The notes under the pieces were generated by a model. The model was not told the DNA's origin. It saw nothing but the letters and a program-made list of their open reading frames with translations, and did not search any database. The position numbers and the translations under genes are program-made. From CAZCZR01 sp964503455 (GTDB lineage: Bacteria; Bacillota; Clostridia; UBA1381), in the NCBI GenBank assembly GCA_964503455.1, contig CAZCZR010000001.1, positions 1 through 64,000 on the forward strand: 64,000 bases of DNA, given 5' to 3'. Of the stretch, positions 15,669 through 24,760 are shown in pieces (the stretch's first letter is position 1; every line of letters starts with the position of its first letter).

Positions 15669-16676
15669 ATGGCTTCAATATTACCCGAAGGCTATAGGCC
15701 TTCTCTTGACGGCAGAGAAACGGAAAGAGCTATAAAGCTCGTGCGTGACACTTTTCAAAAGGAGATCACAAAAGCGCTGAACTTACAGAGAATATCGGCG
15801 CCGCTTTTTGTGCGTCCGGAAACGGGGTTAAACGACAACCTAAACGGTGTTGAAAGACCGGTTTCGTTTGACTCGCCGGCTTTGGGAGGAGCGGAGCTTG
15901 AGATAGTCCATTCGCTTGCAAAGTGGAAGAGAATGACGCTCGGAAGATACGGCTTTAAGCCGGGCGAGGGTCTGTATACCGATATGAACGCGATCCGCCG
16001 CGATGAGGAGCTTGACAACCTCCACTCGATGTATGTCGATCAGTGGGACTGGGAGGCTGTTATAGAGAAAAAGGACAGAAACATTGAGCTTTTAAAGGCG
16101 TATGTAAGGCGCATATACGAGGCGCTGAAGCGGACACAGGCGGAGGTTTGCAAGGTATATCCCGTGCTTGAGAATAATTTCTGCGATGAGATAGAGTTTT
16201 TCACAACACAGGAGCTTGAGGATATGTACCCCGATCTTGAGCCGAAGGAGAGGGAGAACAAGCTTTTGAAAGAGCACCACGCGGTATTTTTGATGCAGAT
16301 AGGCAAGGTGCTTAAATCGGGTAAAAAGCATGACGGCAGAGCGCCGGACTACGATGACTGGGAATTAAACGGCGATATTATAGTTTATTATCCGGTTATC
16401 GGCTCGGCTTTTGAAATATCGAGCATGGGCATAAGAGTGGACGAGGACAGCCTTGTTTCGCAGTGTAAGATTGCGGGCGCCGAGGACAGACTCGCGCTTG
16501 ATTTTCACAAGGGCATACTTGAAAAGAAGCTCCCGTATACTATAGGCGGCGGTATAGGTCAGTCAAGGCTGTGTATGTATATGCTCGGCAAGGCGCATAT
16601 AGGCGAGGTGCAGGCTTCTGTATGGGACGATGAAACGGTAAGAATTTTTAAAGAGAGAGATATAAACCTGTTGTAA
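15669..16676 (+). CDS. asnA: Aspartate-ammonia ligase (asparagine synthetase A)
   Basis: 335 residues, the usual AsnA length, starting MASILPEGYRP. It is a class II aminoacyl-tRNA synthetase-like enzyme that makes asparagine from aspartate, ammonia and ATP. Marks: PLFVRPETGLNDNLNGVERP, HSMYVDQWDWE and TIGGGIGQSRLCMYML near the end (class II motif 3-like). AAAGAAAGG precedes the ATG at a slightly long distance; a TTG at 15657 is possible but too close to that site. The PL11 lyase gene follows after 47 bp. Confidence 0.93.
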   Translation: MASILPEGYRPSLDGRETERAIKLVRDTFQKEITKALNLQRISAPLFVRPETGLNDNLNGVERPVSFDSPALGGAELEIVHSLAKWKRMTLGRYGFKPGEGLYTDMNAIRRDEELDNLHSMYVDQWDWEAVIEKKDRNIELLKAYVRRIYEALKRTQAEVCKVYPVLENNFCDEIEFFTTQELEDMYPDLEPKERENKLLKEHHAVFLMQIGKVLKSGKKHDGRAPDYDDWELNGDIIVYYPVIGSAFEISSMGIRVDEDSLVSQCKIAGAEDRLALDFHKGILEKKLPYTIGGGIGQSRLCMYMLGKAHIGEVQASVWDDETVRIFKERDINLL

Positions 16677-16723
16677 GAAAACAGGCGTCAGGCACTTTTG
16701 GCGACTAAGGAAGGGAGAGAGAT

Positions 16724-19531
16724 ATGAGCGGCATAAGTTTTGACTTCGGCAAAAAGCCGGTGACAGACGGTTATACAAAGGTATTGGGGAATACCTTGTA
16801 TGACGAGAGCAAAGGGTACGGTATCGAGAAATTGACGGACGCTTTTGAACGCGGGGTCGGAGAGAAAGAGCTTTTAAGAGACGGACTTTTATTCGGCGGA
16901 AACTCATTCAAGGCAAAGATTGACAACGGAACCTACATGGTTAGGCTCTGCTCCGGCGATTATGTTGACGAGGGAGATCTTGTTACAAAATTCGACATAA
17001 ACGGCGTAAAGACCGGAGTATGGGTTTATGACGGAACGGTCCAAGAGAGAATTATCACAGTCGATGTAACGGACGGTTTTATCCGCGTTTCCTGCGCGGA
17101 GGGAAAGCACCCCTGTATAAACGCTCTTGAAGCATCTCCCAAAAGGGATATTGCCATGGGCGCTGTTTCCGCATCGGTTGACGCAAAAAAATCGGGCAGC
17201 ACTGTCACGCTTTCATGGGATGAGCTTGACGGCGTTATAGGCTACAGGGTGTACAAAAAGACTCTTAAAAACCGCGAAACAGTCATAGCGGCCGACGTTC
17301 CTATGGCTGAATTTACAGATCATGACGTTGAAATATGCGAGGATTATGAGTACACCGTTACGGGTCTTTACGGACACAAATTCGAAACGATGCCGGCGGA
17401 TACCGTATCGGTTAAGGTGGTTGACGGAAAAGAGCTTACGGCAAAAGTTACGGAGCTTAATATAATCGAAACGCCCAACACGGTCGCTCTGAACTGGAAG
17501 CCTGTCGAGGGAGCGCTTTGGTACAATGTATATCAAAAAGCGCCCTACGGACTTTACAAGTTCATAGACAGAAACTACGACTGCGACTATATCGACGATA
17601 AAGTAGTAACAAACGTAGAGTACATTTATGCCGTTGAAGCTGTCACATTGAGCGGTATAACCGAAAGAGCGGAAGCAAAAACAAATATTATAGAAAAGCC
17701 GTACATACCTAAGGCGGAGAGCCTCAGCCGCGGCGGCATAGCGATAAAAACAGAGGACGGAGTATTCTTAAGCTGGCGCTTAAACGCTTACGAATATAAG
17801 CGCGGCTATGATTTTATTATCGAGCGCAACGGCGAAAGGATCACAAAATATCCTATTACAGACAGCACCAACTACCTTGATAAGGACGGCAAAGAAGGCG
17901 ATACTTACACTATTAAGGCGGTATTGGAGAATAAGGTCGAGAAGACCGGTCAGACCGTGACGGTGAACCCCGATCCTTACTATACAATACCTCTTGATAA
18001 GCCTGCGCCGATAACTCTGGAGGACGGGGTTACATACAACTACACCGCAAATGACGCGGCTGTCGGAGATGTTGACGGTGACGGCGAGTATGAGATAGTG
18101 CTTCGCTGGGACGCTAACGGCAAGGACAACTCGCATAAAGGCTTTACGGGCAATGTTTTGCTTGACGCTTACAAGCTTACAGGCGAAAAGCTGTGGCGGA
18201 TAGATCTGGGCAGGAACATAAGAGCCGGCTCTCATTACACGCAGATGATGGTATACGATCTTAACAATGACGGCTGCGCGGAGCTTGTGTGCAAGACTGC
18301 CGACGGTACAGTTGACGGCGTCGGAACGGTAATAGGCGATCCTGCAGCGAATTATCGCAACAAGGACGGCTTTATCATAGAAGGCCCCGAATACCTTACT
18401 GTATTTGACGGAAAGACAGGTGCGGCTATCGACACAGTAGACTATACTCCGCCAAGAGGCGATGTGAGCGAATGGGGCGACAGCTGGGGCAACAGAGTTG
18501 ACCGATTCCTTGCCTGCATAGCTTATCTTGACGGCGTGAATCCGAGCGTTGTGATGTGCCGCGGTTACTATGATCACGGCAGACCCACTAACCTTGTGGC
18601 TTATGACATGATAGACAACAAGCTTGTAAAACGCTGGCACTTTAGAGCCGATAAGAACCAAAACATAGAATACACCAATCAGGGCAACCATAACCTTGCA
18701 GTCGGCGATATTGACGGCGACGGAATGGATGAGATAGTATACGGCGCTATGGCTGTTGATCAGGACGGCACGGGAATTTATTCTACCGGCTTCGGTCACG
18801 GCGACTGCCTGAACCTCGGCAAGTTCATGCCTGACGAGGAAGGACTTCAGTACTTCCAGATACATGAGGACTTTGATGCGGAGTACGGATATGAGGTCAG
18901 AGACCCGGCTACGGGCGAGGTAAAATGGGGCTTCTTTACGGGAAAAGACACTACAAGAGGTCTTACCGCCAAGATCGACCCGCGATACAAGGGCTGTCAG
19001 GTATGGGTAATGGACGATCATCTCTATACCTTTGACGGAGAGATTATCGCGGACAAATGCCCCGACAGTATCAATTTTGGCATATGGTGGGACGGCGACC
19101 TGTTAAGAGAGCTGCTTGACGGCGAATTTGACAAGGAAATCGGCGGAGGCTATCCGAGAATTTACAAGTGGGATTATGAAAATAATAAGCTTGTAACAAT
19201 ACTTGCGCCCGAAGGTACGCTTACAAATAACTGGATGAAGCGCACTCCGTGTATTCAGGCGGATCTGTTCGGCGACTGGAGAGAAGAGGCGGTATGGAGA
19301 AACAGCGACGACACCGAGCTGCGCATTTATACCACCACCGACATTACCGAACATAAGATGTATACACTCATGCATGACCATGTTTACAGAATGAGCGTTG
19401 CGTGTCAGAACTCGGCGTATAATCAGTGCCCGCAGACCGGTTTTTATATAGGTCCTGAGATGACGGATATTCCCGTTCCTGAGCTTGATTACGTAAACGG
19501 CACCGATGATCCCGAATGGGAGGAACTGTAA
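16724..19531 (+). CDS. Rhamnogalacturonan lyase, PL11 family, no signal peptide
   Basis: 935 residues. The N-terminal module (about 1-150, beginning FDFGKKPVTDGYTKV) resembles the beta-sandwich that precedes rhamnogalacturonan-active enzymes. Two or three fibronectin type III-like modules follow (about 155-425; WDELDGVIGYRVYKK, WKPVEGALWYNVYQK). The PL11 eight-bladed propeller covers about 430-935, with calcium-binding loops VGDVDGDGEYEIV, DLNNDGCAELV and VGDIDGDGMDEIV. PL11 enzymes cut rhamnogalacturonan I by beta-elimination. There is no signal peptide or membrane anchor at the N-terminus, so the enzyme is probably cytoplasmic and acts on imported oligomers, as proposed for YesX-like enzymes; release by another route is not excluded. 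Good site GGAAGGGAG upstream. Confidence 0.88.
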   Translation: MSGISFDFGKKPVTDGYTKVLGNTLYDESKGYGIEKLTDAFERGVGEKELLRDGLLFGGNSFKAKIDNGTYMVRLCSGDYVDEGDLVTKFDINGVKTGVWVYDGTVQERIITVDVTDGFIRVSCAEGKHPCINALEASPKRDIAMGAVSASVDAKKSGSTVTLSWDELDGVIGYRVYKKTLKNRETVIAADVPMAEFTDHDVEICEDYEYTVTGLYGHKFETMPADTVSVKVVDGKELTAKVTELNIIETPNTVALNWKPVEGALWYNVYQKAPYGLYKFIDRNYDCDYIDDKVVTNVEYIYAVEAVTLSGITERAEAKTNIIEKPYIPKAESLSRGGIAIKTEDGVFLSWRLNAYEYKRGYDFIIERNGERITKYPITDSTNYLDKDGKEGDTYTIKAVLENKVEKTGQTVTVNPDPYYTIPLDKPAPITLEDGVTYNYTANDAAVGDVDGDGEYEIVLRWDANGKDNSHKGFTGNVLLDAYKLTGEKLWRIDLGRNIRAGSHYTQMMVYDLNNDGCAELVCKTADGTVDGVGTVIGDPAANYRNKDGFIIEGPEYLTVFDGKTGAAIDTVDYTPPRGDVSEWGDSWGNRVDRFLACIAYLDGVNPSVVMCRGYYDHGRPTNLVAYDMIDNKLVKRWHFRADKNQNIEYTNQGNHNLAVGDIDGDGMDEIVYGAMAVDQDGTGIYSTGFGHGDCLNLGKFMPDEEGLQYFQIHEDFDAEYGYEVRDPATGEVKWGFFTGKDTTRGLTAKIDPRYKGCQVWVMDDHLYTFDGEIIADKCPDSINFGIWWDGDLLRELLDGEFDKEIGGGYPRIYKWDYENNKLVTILAPEGTLTNNWMKRTPCIQADLFGDWREEAVWRNSDDTELRIYTTTDITEHKMYTLMHDHVYRMSVACQNSAYNQCPQTGFYIGPEMTDIPVPELDYVNGTDDPEWEEL

Positions 19532-19639
19532 TCTGTATTGAGATAGCAGTCGAAATATGAAAATTTATTAATAAAAGTAACAAAAATATTACAAAACAGT
19601 GTCTAAGATTGTTTTTGTATGAAAATTTTCAAAATAGTG

Positions 19640-19668
19640 TTGACCTTTCTGCATAAATAGGTTACAAT
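19640..19668 (+). promoter_or_regulatory. Sigma-A promoter of rsmD-coaD
   Basis: TTGACC (19640-19645), a 17-bp spacer and TACAAT (19663-19668), 57 bp before the rsmD ATG. Confidence 0.65.
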
Positions 19669-19724
19669 ATATATGTTAGACTGTTATTGTGATATGCCGC
19701 GTTGTTTATAAGGGAGAGGTTATA

Positions 19725-20306
19725 ATGCGTATAATATCCGGAATACGGCGCGGCGCCGTGCTGTACTGTCTTGACGGCAGCTCAATACGGCCTACTGCCG
19801 ATAAAGTGAAGGAAGCCGTATTCAGTATGATTGCGGAATATCTTCCGGGTGCTTCGGTGCTTGATCTGTTTGCGGGAAGCGGGGCGCTTTCTTTTGAGGC
19901 GCTTTCGCGCGGGGCGGAAAATGCCGTGCTTACCGACAGCGACAAAAAATCAGTAGCCGTCATAGAAAAAAACCGGGCAAAGCTCGGATTTGAATATTGC
20001 GCGAAAATCATAAACACCGATGCTTTTTCCTATCTGCGCTCTCACAACGAGGCTTTTGACATCATATTTCTTGACCCGCCCTACAATAAGGGACTGATTG
20101 AACCGGTACTGACGCTCATCGAGAAAAGGCAAGCTCTAAAATCCGGCGGCATCATCGTGCTTGAAAGCGATGACACGGATTTTTGCGGAGCGTTTGGAGA
20201 TTTTTCGCTGCTCAGACAAAAGCGCTACGGCAGGACTCATATAACAATATACAAAAAGAAGGACGAAAAAGCAAATGCGAACAGCGGTATATCCGGGGAG
20301 CTTTGA
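19725..20306 (+). CDS. rsmD: 16S rRNA (guanine966-N2)-methyltransferase RsmD
   Basis: 193 residues from the ATG at 19725 (AAGGGAGAGG upstream; the longer frame from 19689 has no site). Marks: [30 protein letters not shown]-binding [20 protein letters not shown] and the catalytic motif [10 protein letters not shown]. It methylates G966 of 16S rRNA on the 30S subunit. Its end overlaps coaD by 32 bp, the common rsmD-coaD pair of Firmicutes. A short polar tail ([12 protein letters not shown]) results from this overlap. Confidence 0.93.
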   Translation: MRIISGIRRGAVLYCLDGSSIRPTADKVKEAVFSMIAEYLPGASVLDLFAGSGALSFEALSRGAENAVLTDSDKKSVAVIEKNRAKLGFEYCAKIINTDAFSYLRSHNEAFDIIFLDPPYNKGLIEPVLTLIEKRQALKSGGIIVLESDDTDFCGAFGDFSLLRQKRYGRTHITIYKKKDEKANANSGISGEL

Positions 20307-20748
20307 CCCGATCACAAACGGACATCTCGATATAATCGAGCGCGCCGCCAAGGTATACGACAAGGTAGTTGTCGGCGTGCTTAACAATGTCAACAAATCA
20401 CCGTGTTTTTCGATTGACGAGCGTGTACGGTTCATAGAGGAAGTCACCGCCCACATCCCGAATGTGGAGGCGGCAACCTTTAAGGGACTGCTTGTGGACT
20501 TTGCAAAGGAACAGGATGCGGCAGTTATCATAAAAGGATTGAGAACGGTCGCGGATTTCGAGTACGAGTTCCAGATGGCGCTTCTTAACAAGGCGCTTAA
20601 TCCGGAATTTGAGACCATGTTTATGATGACGGATTCAAAATATTCATACATCAGCTCAAGCATGGTAAAGGAGGTCGCCAAGTATAAGGGCGAGCTCGCG
20701 GGACTTGTCCCCAAAGAAATAATCGAGAGGGTCAGATCAAGATTCTGA
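20275..20748 (+). CDS. coaD: Pantetheine-phosphate adenylyltransferase
   Basis: 157 residues. The nucleotidyltransferase motif [17 protein letters not shown] lies near the N-terminus, and [13 protein letters not shown] and [14 protein letters not shown] follow. It catalyses the fourth step of coenzyme A synthesis, 4'-phosphopantetheine to dephospho-CoA. The ATG at 20275 lies inside rsmD. Confidence 0.95.
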   Translation: MRTAVYPGSFDPITNGHLDIIERAAKVYDKVVVGVLNNVNKSPCFSIDERVRFIEEVTAHIPNVEAATFKGLLVDFAKEQDAAVIIKGLRTVADFEYEFQMALLNKALNPEFETMFMMTDSKYSYISSSMVKEVAKYKGELAGLVPKEIIERVRSRF

Positions 20749-20793
20749 CGCCGGCATACATAAGCTGATATAGGAAGGAATGGAGTGTTTTTA

Positions 20794-21249
20794 ATGGAAG
20801 CAGAAATGGATGTATTGGAAATAATTGATGTGCTGGAGGATATAGTTGAAAAGGCGTCTACCGTTCCGCTTACAGGAAAGGTAATGCTTGACAAGGATGA
20901 AATACTGGATTATCTTCAGGAGCTTCGTTTGGTATATCCGGACGAGCTTAAGGAAGCAAAGTGGGTCAAGCAGGAACGCCAGAGAATACTTGACGAGGCT
21001 GAGCAGCGTGCGGACGCTATAAGAAAGAGCGCCGAAGAAGCGCAGATCAAGCTTATCGACGAGCATGAGGTGACCAAAGAGGCATATCGCCAGGCAAACG
21101 AAACCGTCAACGCCGCTCATACACAGGCTGTAGACATCAAGACCGATTGTGACCAGTATGTGCAGGCTATGCTTCTTGACGCTGAAAAGCGTCTGGGGAT
21201 GCTTCTTAACAAGGTAAAGGAAGACAGAGCTGAATTAGCTAACAGATAA
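20794..21249 (+). CDS. Conserved coiled-coil protein downstream of coaD
   Basis: 151 residues. A short acidic N-terminal helix (MDVLEIIDVLEDIVEKA) is followed by DEILDYLQELRLVYPDELKE, the best conserved part in clostridial relatives, and then a long coiled coil (about 60-145) rich in A, E, Q and R. It looks like the V-ATPase subunit E-like or DivIVA-like helical proteins often found after coaD; the function is not known to me. The ATG at 20794 follows GGAG by 8 nt; a GTG at 20785 is an alternative. It probably belongs to the rsmD-coaD operon. Confidence 0.7.
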   Translation: MEAEMDVLEIIDVLEDIVEKASTVPLTGKVMLDKDEILDYLQELRLVYPDELKEAKWVKQERQRILDEAEQRADAIRKSAEEAQIKLIDEHEVTKEAYRQANETVNAAHTQAVDIKTDCDQYVQAMLLDAEKRLGMLLNKVKEDRAELANR

Positions 21250-21409
21250 AAACACCACGGGAGCTGTGACAATATTAAGAAAACACCGATAATTACCGCC
21301 TGACTGCTTAGTGCGCGCTATAATTGATCAGTGGTTCCTTAAAAGCAGCTCCTTTAGTTTAGAATATGATCACATTACAGATAATGCTCTCAAAGGGAGG
21401 AATACAACA
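21250..21409 (+). promoter_or_regulatory. fhs leader region, possible degenerate ZTP-type riboswitch
   Basis: The 160 bp before fhs contain CACCACGGGAGCTGTGAC (21255-21272) and, after an A-rich stretch, CCGCCTGACTGC (about 21298-21309). These resemble the 3' half of the pfl/ZTP riboswitch (CCAC-GGGGAGC, later CCGCCTGGGC), which often controls fhs. The 5' half (TGACTGGC) is not clearly present; the corresponding bases lie in the last codons of the preceding gene. GGAGCTG can also pair with CAGCTCC near 21350. Low confidence as a working riboswitch. Confidence 0.35.
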
Positions 21410-23080
21410 ATGCTTACGGATATCGAAATTGCACAGCAAGCCGAAATGCTTCACATCAGGGAGGTTGCCAAGACAGCCGGCATCGCCGAAGAGGATCTGG
21501 AATATTACGGAAAATACAAGGCGAAAATATCGGAAAACGTCATAGACCGTCTTTCGGACAAGCCGGACGGCAAGCTGGTGCTTGTCACAGCGATAAACCC
21601 GACGCCTGCCGGCGAGGGCAAGACCACGACAACAATCGGTCTGGGCGATGCTATGACGCGTTTGGGAAAGAAGTGTATTCTTGCTTTGAGAGAGCCGTCT
21701 TTAGGGCCGGTAATGGGACTTAAGGGCGGCGCTGCCGGAGGAGGATATGCTCAGGTCGTGCCTATGGAGGACATAAATCTCCACTTCACGGGCGATATGC
21801 ACGCGATAACAGCCGCCAATAACCTTCTCTCTGCTATGATAGACAATCACATTCATCAGGGCAACGCGCTTGATATTGATGTTACAAATATAGTATGGAA
21901 AAGGGTCGTTGACACAAATGACAGGGCGCTTCGCAAAATAGTTGTGGGCATGGGCGGCAAGACCAACGGTGTACCGCGCGAGGACGGTTTTATGATAACC
22001 GTCGCGTCAGAGGTAATGGCTGTGCTGTGTCTTGCAAGCGACCTTGACGATCTGAAAAAGCGTTTAGGCGAGATAATCATAGGCTACACCCGAAGCGGCG
22101 ATCCGGTAAAGGCTTCGGATTTGCACGCCGAAGGCGCTATGACAGTGCTTTTAAAAGATGCGATCAAGCCGAATCTTGTGCAGACTCTTGAGCATACGCC
22201 CTGCTTTATACACGGCGGCCCGTTTGCCAATATCGCCCACGGCTGCAACAGCGTAAGAGCGACAAAGCTTGCTATGAAGCTTGCCGATTATACTATTACC
22301 GAAGCGGGTTTCGGCGCTGATTTGGGAGCTGAGAAGTTTATCGATATAAAGTGCCGCTTTGCCGGCATACGACCCGACGCTATCGTTATAGTTGCCACGG
22401 TAAGGGCGCTTAAGTATAATGCGGGAGTAGCTAAAGCGGATTTGAAAAAGCCGGATACCGAGGCTCTTAAAAAGGGTATGGTAAACCTTGAAAAGCACAT
22501 ACAGAATATGCAGATGACGGGCGCTCCTGTCGTTGTGGCTCTGAACCGTTTCGACACGGACTCGGATGAGGAGCTTGCGACTGTTATTGATATGTGTAAA
22601 AACTATGGTGTTGAATGTTCGCTTTCGGAGGTGTTTGCAAAGGGCGGCGAAGGCGGTATTGATCTCGCGGAGAAGGTGCTTAAGACTATTGACACTGTAG
22701 AGAGCAAATGCACACAGCTGTATGACGCTAACGACACAATAAAGAATAAGATAAATACGCTTGTAACGAAGTTTTACGGCGGCAAGGGCGTTGTATACAC
22801 AGCAAAGGCTCAAAAGCAGATAAACCGTCTTGAAGCGCTTGGACTTGATAAAAAGCCCATATGCGTGGCAAAGACGCAGTATTCACTGTCCGATAATCCC
22901 AAGCTTTTGGGACGTCCGGAAAACTTTGAGGTAACGGTTTCGGAGGTAAGAGTTTCAAACGGCGCGGGATTTATAGTTGTTGAGACGGGCAGTATTATGG
23001 TAATGCCCGGGCTGCCAAAGGTTCCGGCTGCCGAAAAGATAGACATTGACGAAAACGGTAGGACGGTAGGACTGTTTTGA
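21410..23080 (+). CDS. fhs: Formate-tetrahydrofolate ligase
   Basis: 556 residues from the ATG at 21410, with AAAGGGAGG eight nt upstream; the longer frame from 21311 covers the structured leader and is rejected. Marks: P-loop [52 protein letters not shown] and the C-terminal [17 protein letters not shown] run ([18 protein letters not shown]). It makes 10-formyl-THF from formate and ATP, part of one-carbon or Wood-Ljungdahl-type metabolism in anaerobes. No other one-carbon gene lies beside it. The stop overlaps the tsaE start. Confidence 0.97.
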   Translation: MLTDIEIAQQAEMLHIREVAKTAGIAEEDLEYYGKYKAKISENVIDRLSDKPDGKLVLVTAINPTPAGEGKTTTTIGLGDAMTRLGKKCILALREPSLGPVMGLKGGAAGGGYAQVVPMEDINLHFTGDMHAITAANNLLSAMIDNHIHQGNALDIDVTNIVWKRVVDTNDRALRKIVVGMGGKTNGVPREDGFMITVASEVMAVLCLASDLDDLKKRLGEIIIGYTRSGDPVKASDLHAEGAMTVLLKDAIKPNLVQTLEHTPCFIHGGPFANIAHGCNSVRATKLAMKLADYTITEAGFGADLGAEKFIDIKCRFAGIRPDAIVIVATVRALKYNAGVAKADLKKPDTEALKKGMVNLEKHIQNMQMTGAPVVVALNRFDTDSDEELATVIDMCKNYGVECSLSEVFAKGGEGGIDLAEKVLKTIDTVESKCTQLYDANDTIKNKINTLVTKFYGGKGVVYTAKAQKQINRLEALGLDKKPICVAKTQYSLSDNPKLLGRPENFEVTVSEVRVSNGAGFIVVETGSIMVMPGLPKVPAAEKIDIDENGRTVGLF

Positions 23081-23505
23081 TGAAGTACGAGTCATTTTCA
23101 CCGGCGGATACCGAAAGGATAGCTTCGGGATTTGCAGCGGAACTTACGGGCGGAGACGTTGTATGTTTGTACGGCGAACTCGGTACGGGCAAGACAGCTT
23201 TTACAAAGGGTATCGCAAAGGCTTTGGGAGTTGATGATTGCATAACCAGTCCGACCTTTACGATAGTAAACGAATATGAGGGCAGATTGCCGCTGTATCA
23301 CTTTGATGTGTACAGGATAGCGTCAAGCGATGAAATGTACGAGATAGGTTTTGATGAGTACATTTATTCGGATGGGGTGTCGGTGATAGAGTGGAGCGAG
23401 CTTATTGAGGACATACTTCCCGAGCGAAGATACAATGTCCGCATTTCCAAGTCCTACGATGCGGAGAATGAAAATTACAGACTGATAGAAATTATGAAAA
23501 TATAA
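23080..23505 (+). CDS. tsaE: tRNA threonylcarbamoyladenosine synthesis ATPase TsaE
   Basis: 141 residues. P-loop GELGTGKTAFTKGIAKALG (about 30-48), the family motif ITSPTFTIVNEYEG and HFDVYRI, then VIEWSELIEDILP. With TsaB and TsaD it makes t6A37 in tRNAs that read ANN codons. The ATG overlaps the TGA of fhs; tsaB follows after 14 bp. Confidence 0.93.
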   Translation: MKYESFSPADTERIASGFAAELTGGDVVCLYGELGTGKTAFTKGIAKALGVDDCITSPTFTIVNEYEGRLPLYHFDVYRIASSDEMYEIGFDEYIYSDGVSVIEWSELIEDILPERRYNVRISKSYDAENENYRLIEIMKI

Positions 23506-23519
23506 GGGGTAGCATTTGC

Positions 23520-24236
23520 ATGAAAATTCTCTCTGTCGATACGACCGGCTCTGCGGCATCGGCTGCCTTGTCGGAGGATGACTCGCTTTTGTGCGAGTAT
23601 ACTCTAAATCACAAAAAAACACATTCGCGCATGATCCTGCCTATGATTGACAAGCTGCTTTCGGATACCGAAACGGATATATCGCAAATAGATCTTTTCG
23701 CGGTTTCATCCGGCCCGGGTTCTTTCACTGGACTGAGGATAGGAGTCGCCACGATGAAAGGCTTTGCTTACGCGCTTAAAAAGCCGCTTATCGCAGTGAA
23801 TACGCTTGAAGTGCTTGCAGAGGCTTTGCCGTATGCCGATGCGGTTGTTGTGCCGGTAATAGACGCGAGAAACAAAAATGTTTACGCGGCGGCGTATAAT
23901 ACCTGCGGCGGCGTGCTTGAAACAGTGTTCGAGCCGATGGCGTGTGCGATAGATGAGCTTTTGGCTCTGTGCGCCGAGCAGGAAGAAAAAAGCTTTCTGT
24001 TTACAGGTGACGGCGCTGTGATACACAGAGAGCTTATACTGAATACTCTTGAAAGCCGCGCGGCTTTTGCTCCGCTTCACGCGCTTTTGCCGAGGGCGGC
24101 TGCTTTGGCTTCACGCGCTTTTGCCTTATATGATCCCGCCAGGGATTACCTTGTACGGGATGCTGTACCTGTGTATCTGAAAAAATCCCAAGCAGAGCGC
24201 GAACTGGAACTGAAACACAAACGGGAAGGAAGATAA
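23520..24236 (+). CDS. tsaB: tRNA threonylcarbamoyladenosine synthesis protein TsaB
   Basis: 238 residues, ASKHA fold. Marks: ILSVDTTGSAASAALSED at the N-terminus, KTHSRMILPMID and FAVSSGPGSFTGLRIGVATM. It binds TsaD and TsaE in the t6A complex. A RimI-type gene often follows in Firmicutes, but rpiB comes next here. AGGGGTAGC is a weak ribosome binding site; coupling with tsaE is likely. Confidence 0.93.
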   Translation: MKILSVDTTGSAASAALSEDDSLLCEYTLNHKKTHSRMILPMIDKLLSDTETDISQIDLFAVSSGPGSFTGLRIGVATMKGFAYALKKPLIAVNTLEVLAEALPYADAVVVPVIDARNKNVYAAAYNTCGGVLETVFEPMACAIDELLALCAEQEEKSFLFTGDGAVIHRELILNTLESRAAFAPLHALLPRAAALASRAFALYDPARDYLVRDAVPVYLKKSQAERELELKHKREGR

Positions 24237-24238
24237 AT

Positions 24239-24676
24239 ATGCTTGCAATAGGCTGCGACCAGGGCGGTTACGAGTTAAAGGGACATATAATAAAGCATCT
24301 GAAAGAAATTGACATAGATTATAAGGATTTCGGAATATATTCCGAGGAAAGCGCGGACTATCCCGACTGCGCCGAACCTGTATGCAGGGCTATACAGCGA
24401 GGCGAATGTGACTGCGGCATACTCATATGCGGCACGGGCATAGGGGTTTCAATAGCGGCGAATAAGTTCAAGGGCATCCGTGCGGCACTTTGCGGTGACG
24501 TATACAGCGCAAAAATGGCAAAGGAACACAATAATGCGCAGATAATATGTATGGGCGGCAGAGTTATCGGCAGGGAGCTTGCCTGCATGATAGTTGACAC
24601 ATGGCTTAAAACCGATTTTGCCGGCGGCAGACACGCCCGCAGAATAGCAAAGATACACGAGATCGAAAACCGTTAG
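24239..24676 (+). CDS. rpiB: Ribose 5-phosphate isomerase B
   Basis: 145 residues. Marks: MLAIGCDQGGYELKGHI, DFGIYSEESADYPDCAEPV, the active-site run GILICGTGIGVSIAANKFKG with the catalytic Cys, and YSAKMAKEHNNAQIICMGGR. It interconverts ribose 5-phosphate and ribulose 5-phosphate; related enzymes isomerise allose or galactose 6-phosphates, but the residues seen do not separate these. It starts two bases after the tsaB stop. Confidence 0.92.
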   Translation: MLAIGCDQGGYELKGHIIKHLKEIDIDYKDFGIYSEESADYPDCAEPVCRAIQRGECDCGILICGTGIGVSIAANKFKGIRAALCGDVYSAKMAKEHNNAQIICMGGRVIGRELACMIVDTWLKTDFAGGRHARRIAKIHEIENR

Positions 24677-24760
24677 GGCGGTTCTGACCCCGTAATGTAA
24701 CATTATTGTACACATCCACATATTATACCATGAATACAACATGATTGGAGATGTGATACA

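Noticed and set aside
17780..19021. 413-codon minus-strand open frame inside the PL11 lyase
   Set aside because: Length comes from codon bias of the sense gene; no start signals and no recognisable protein features.
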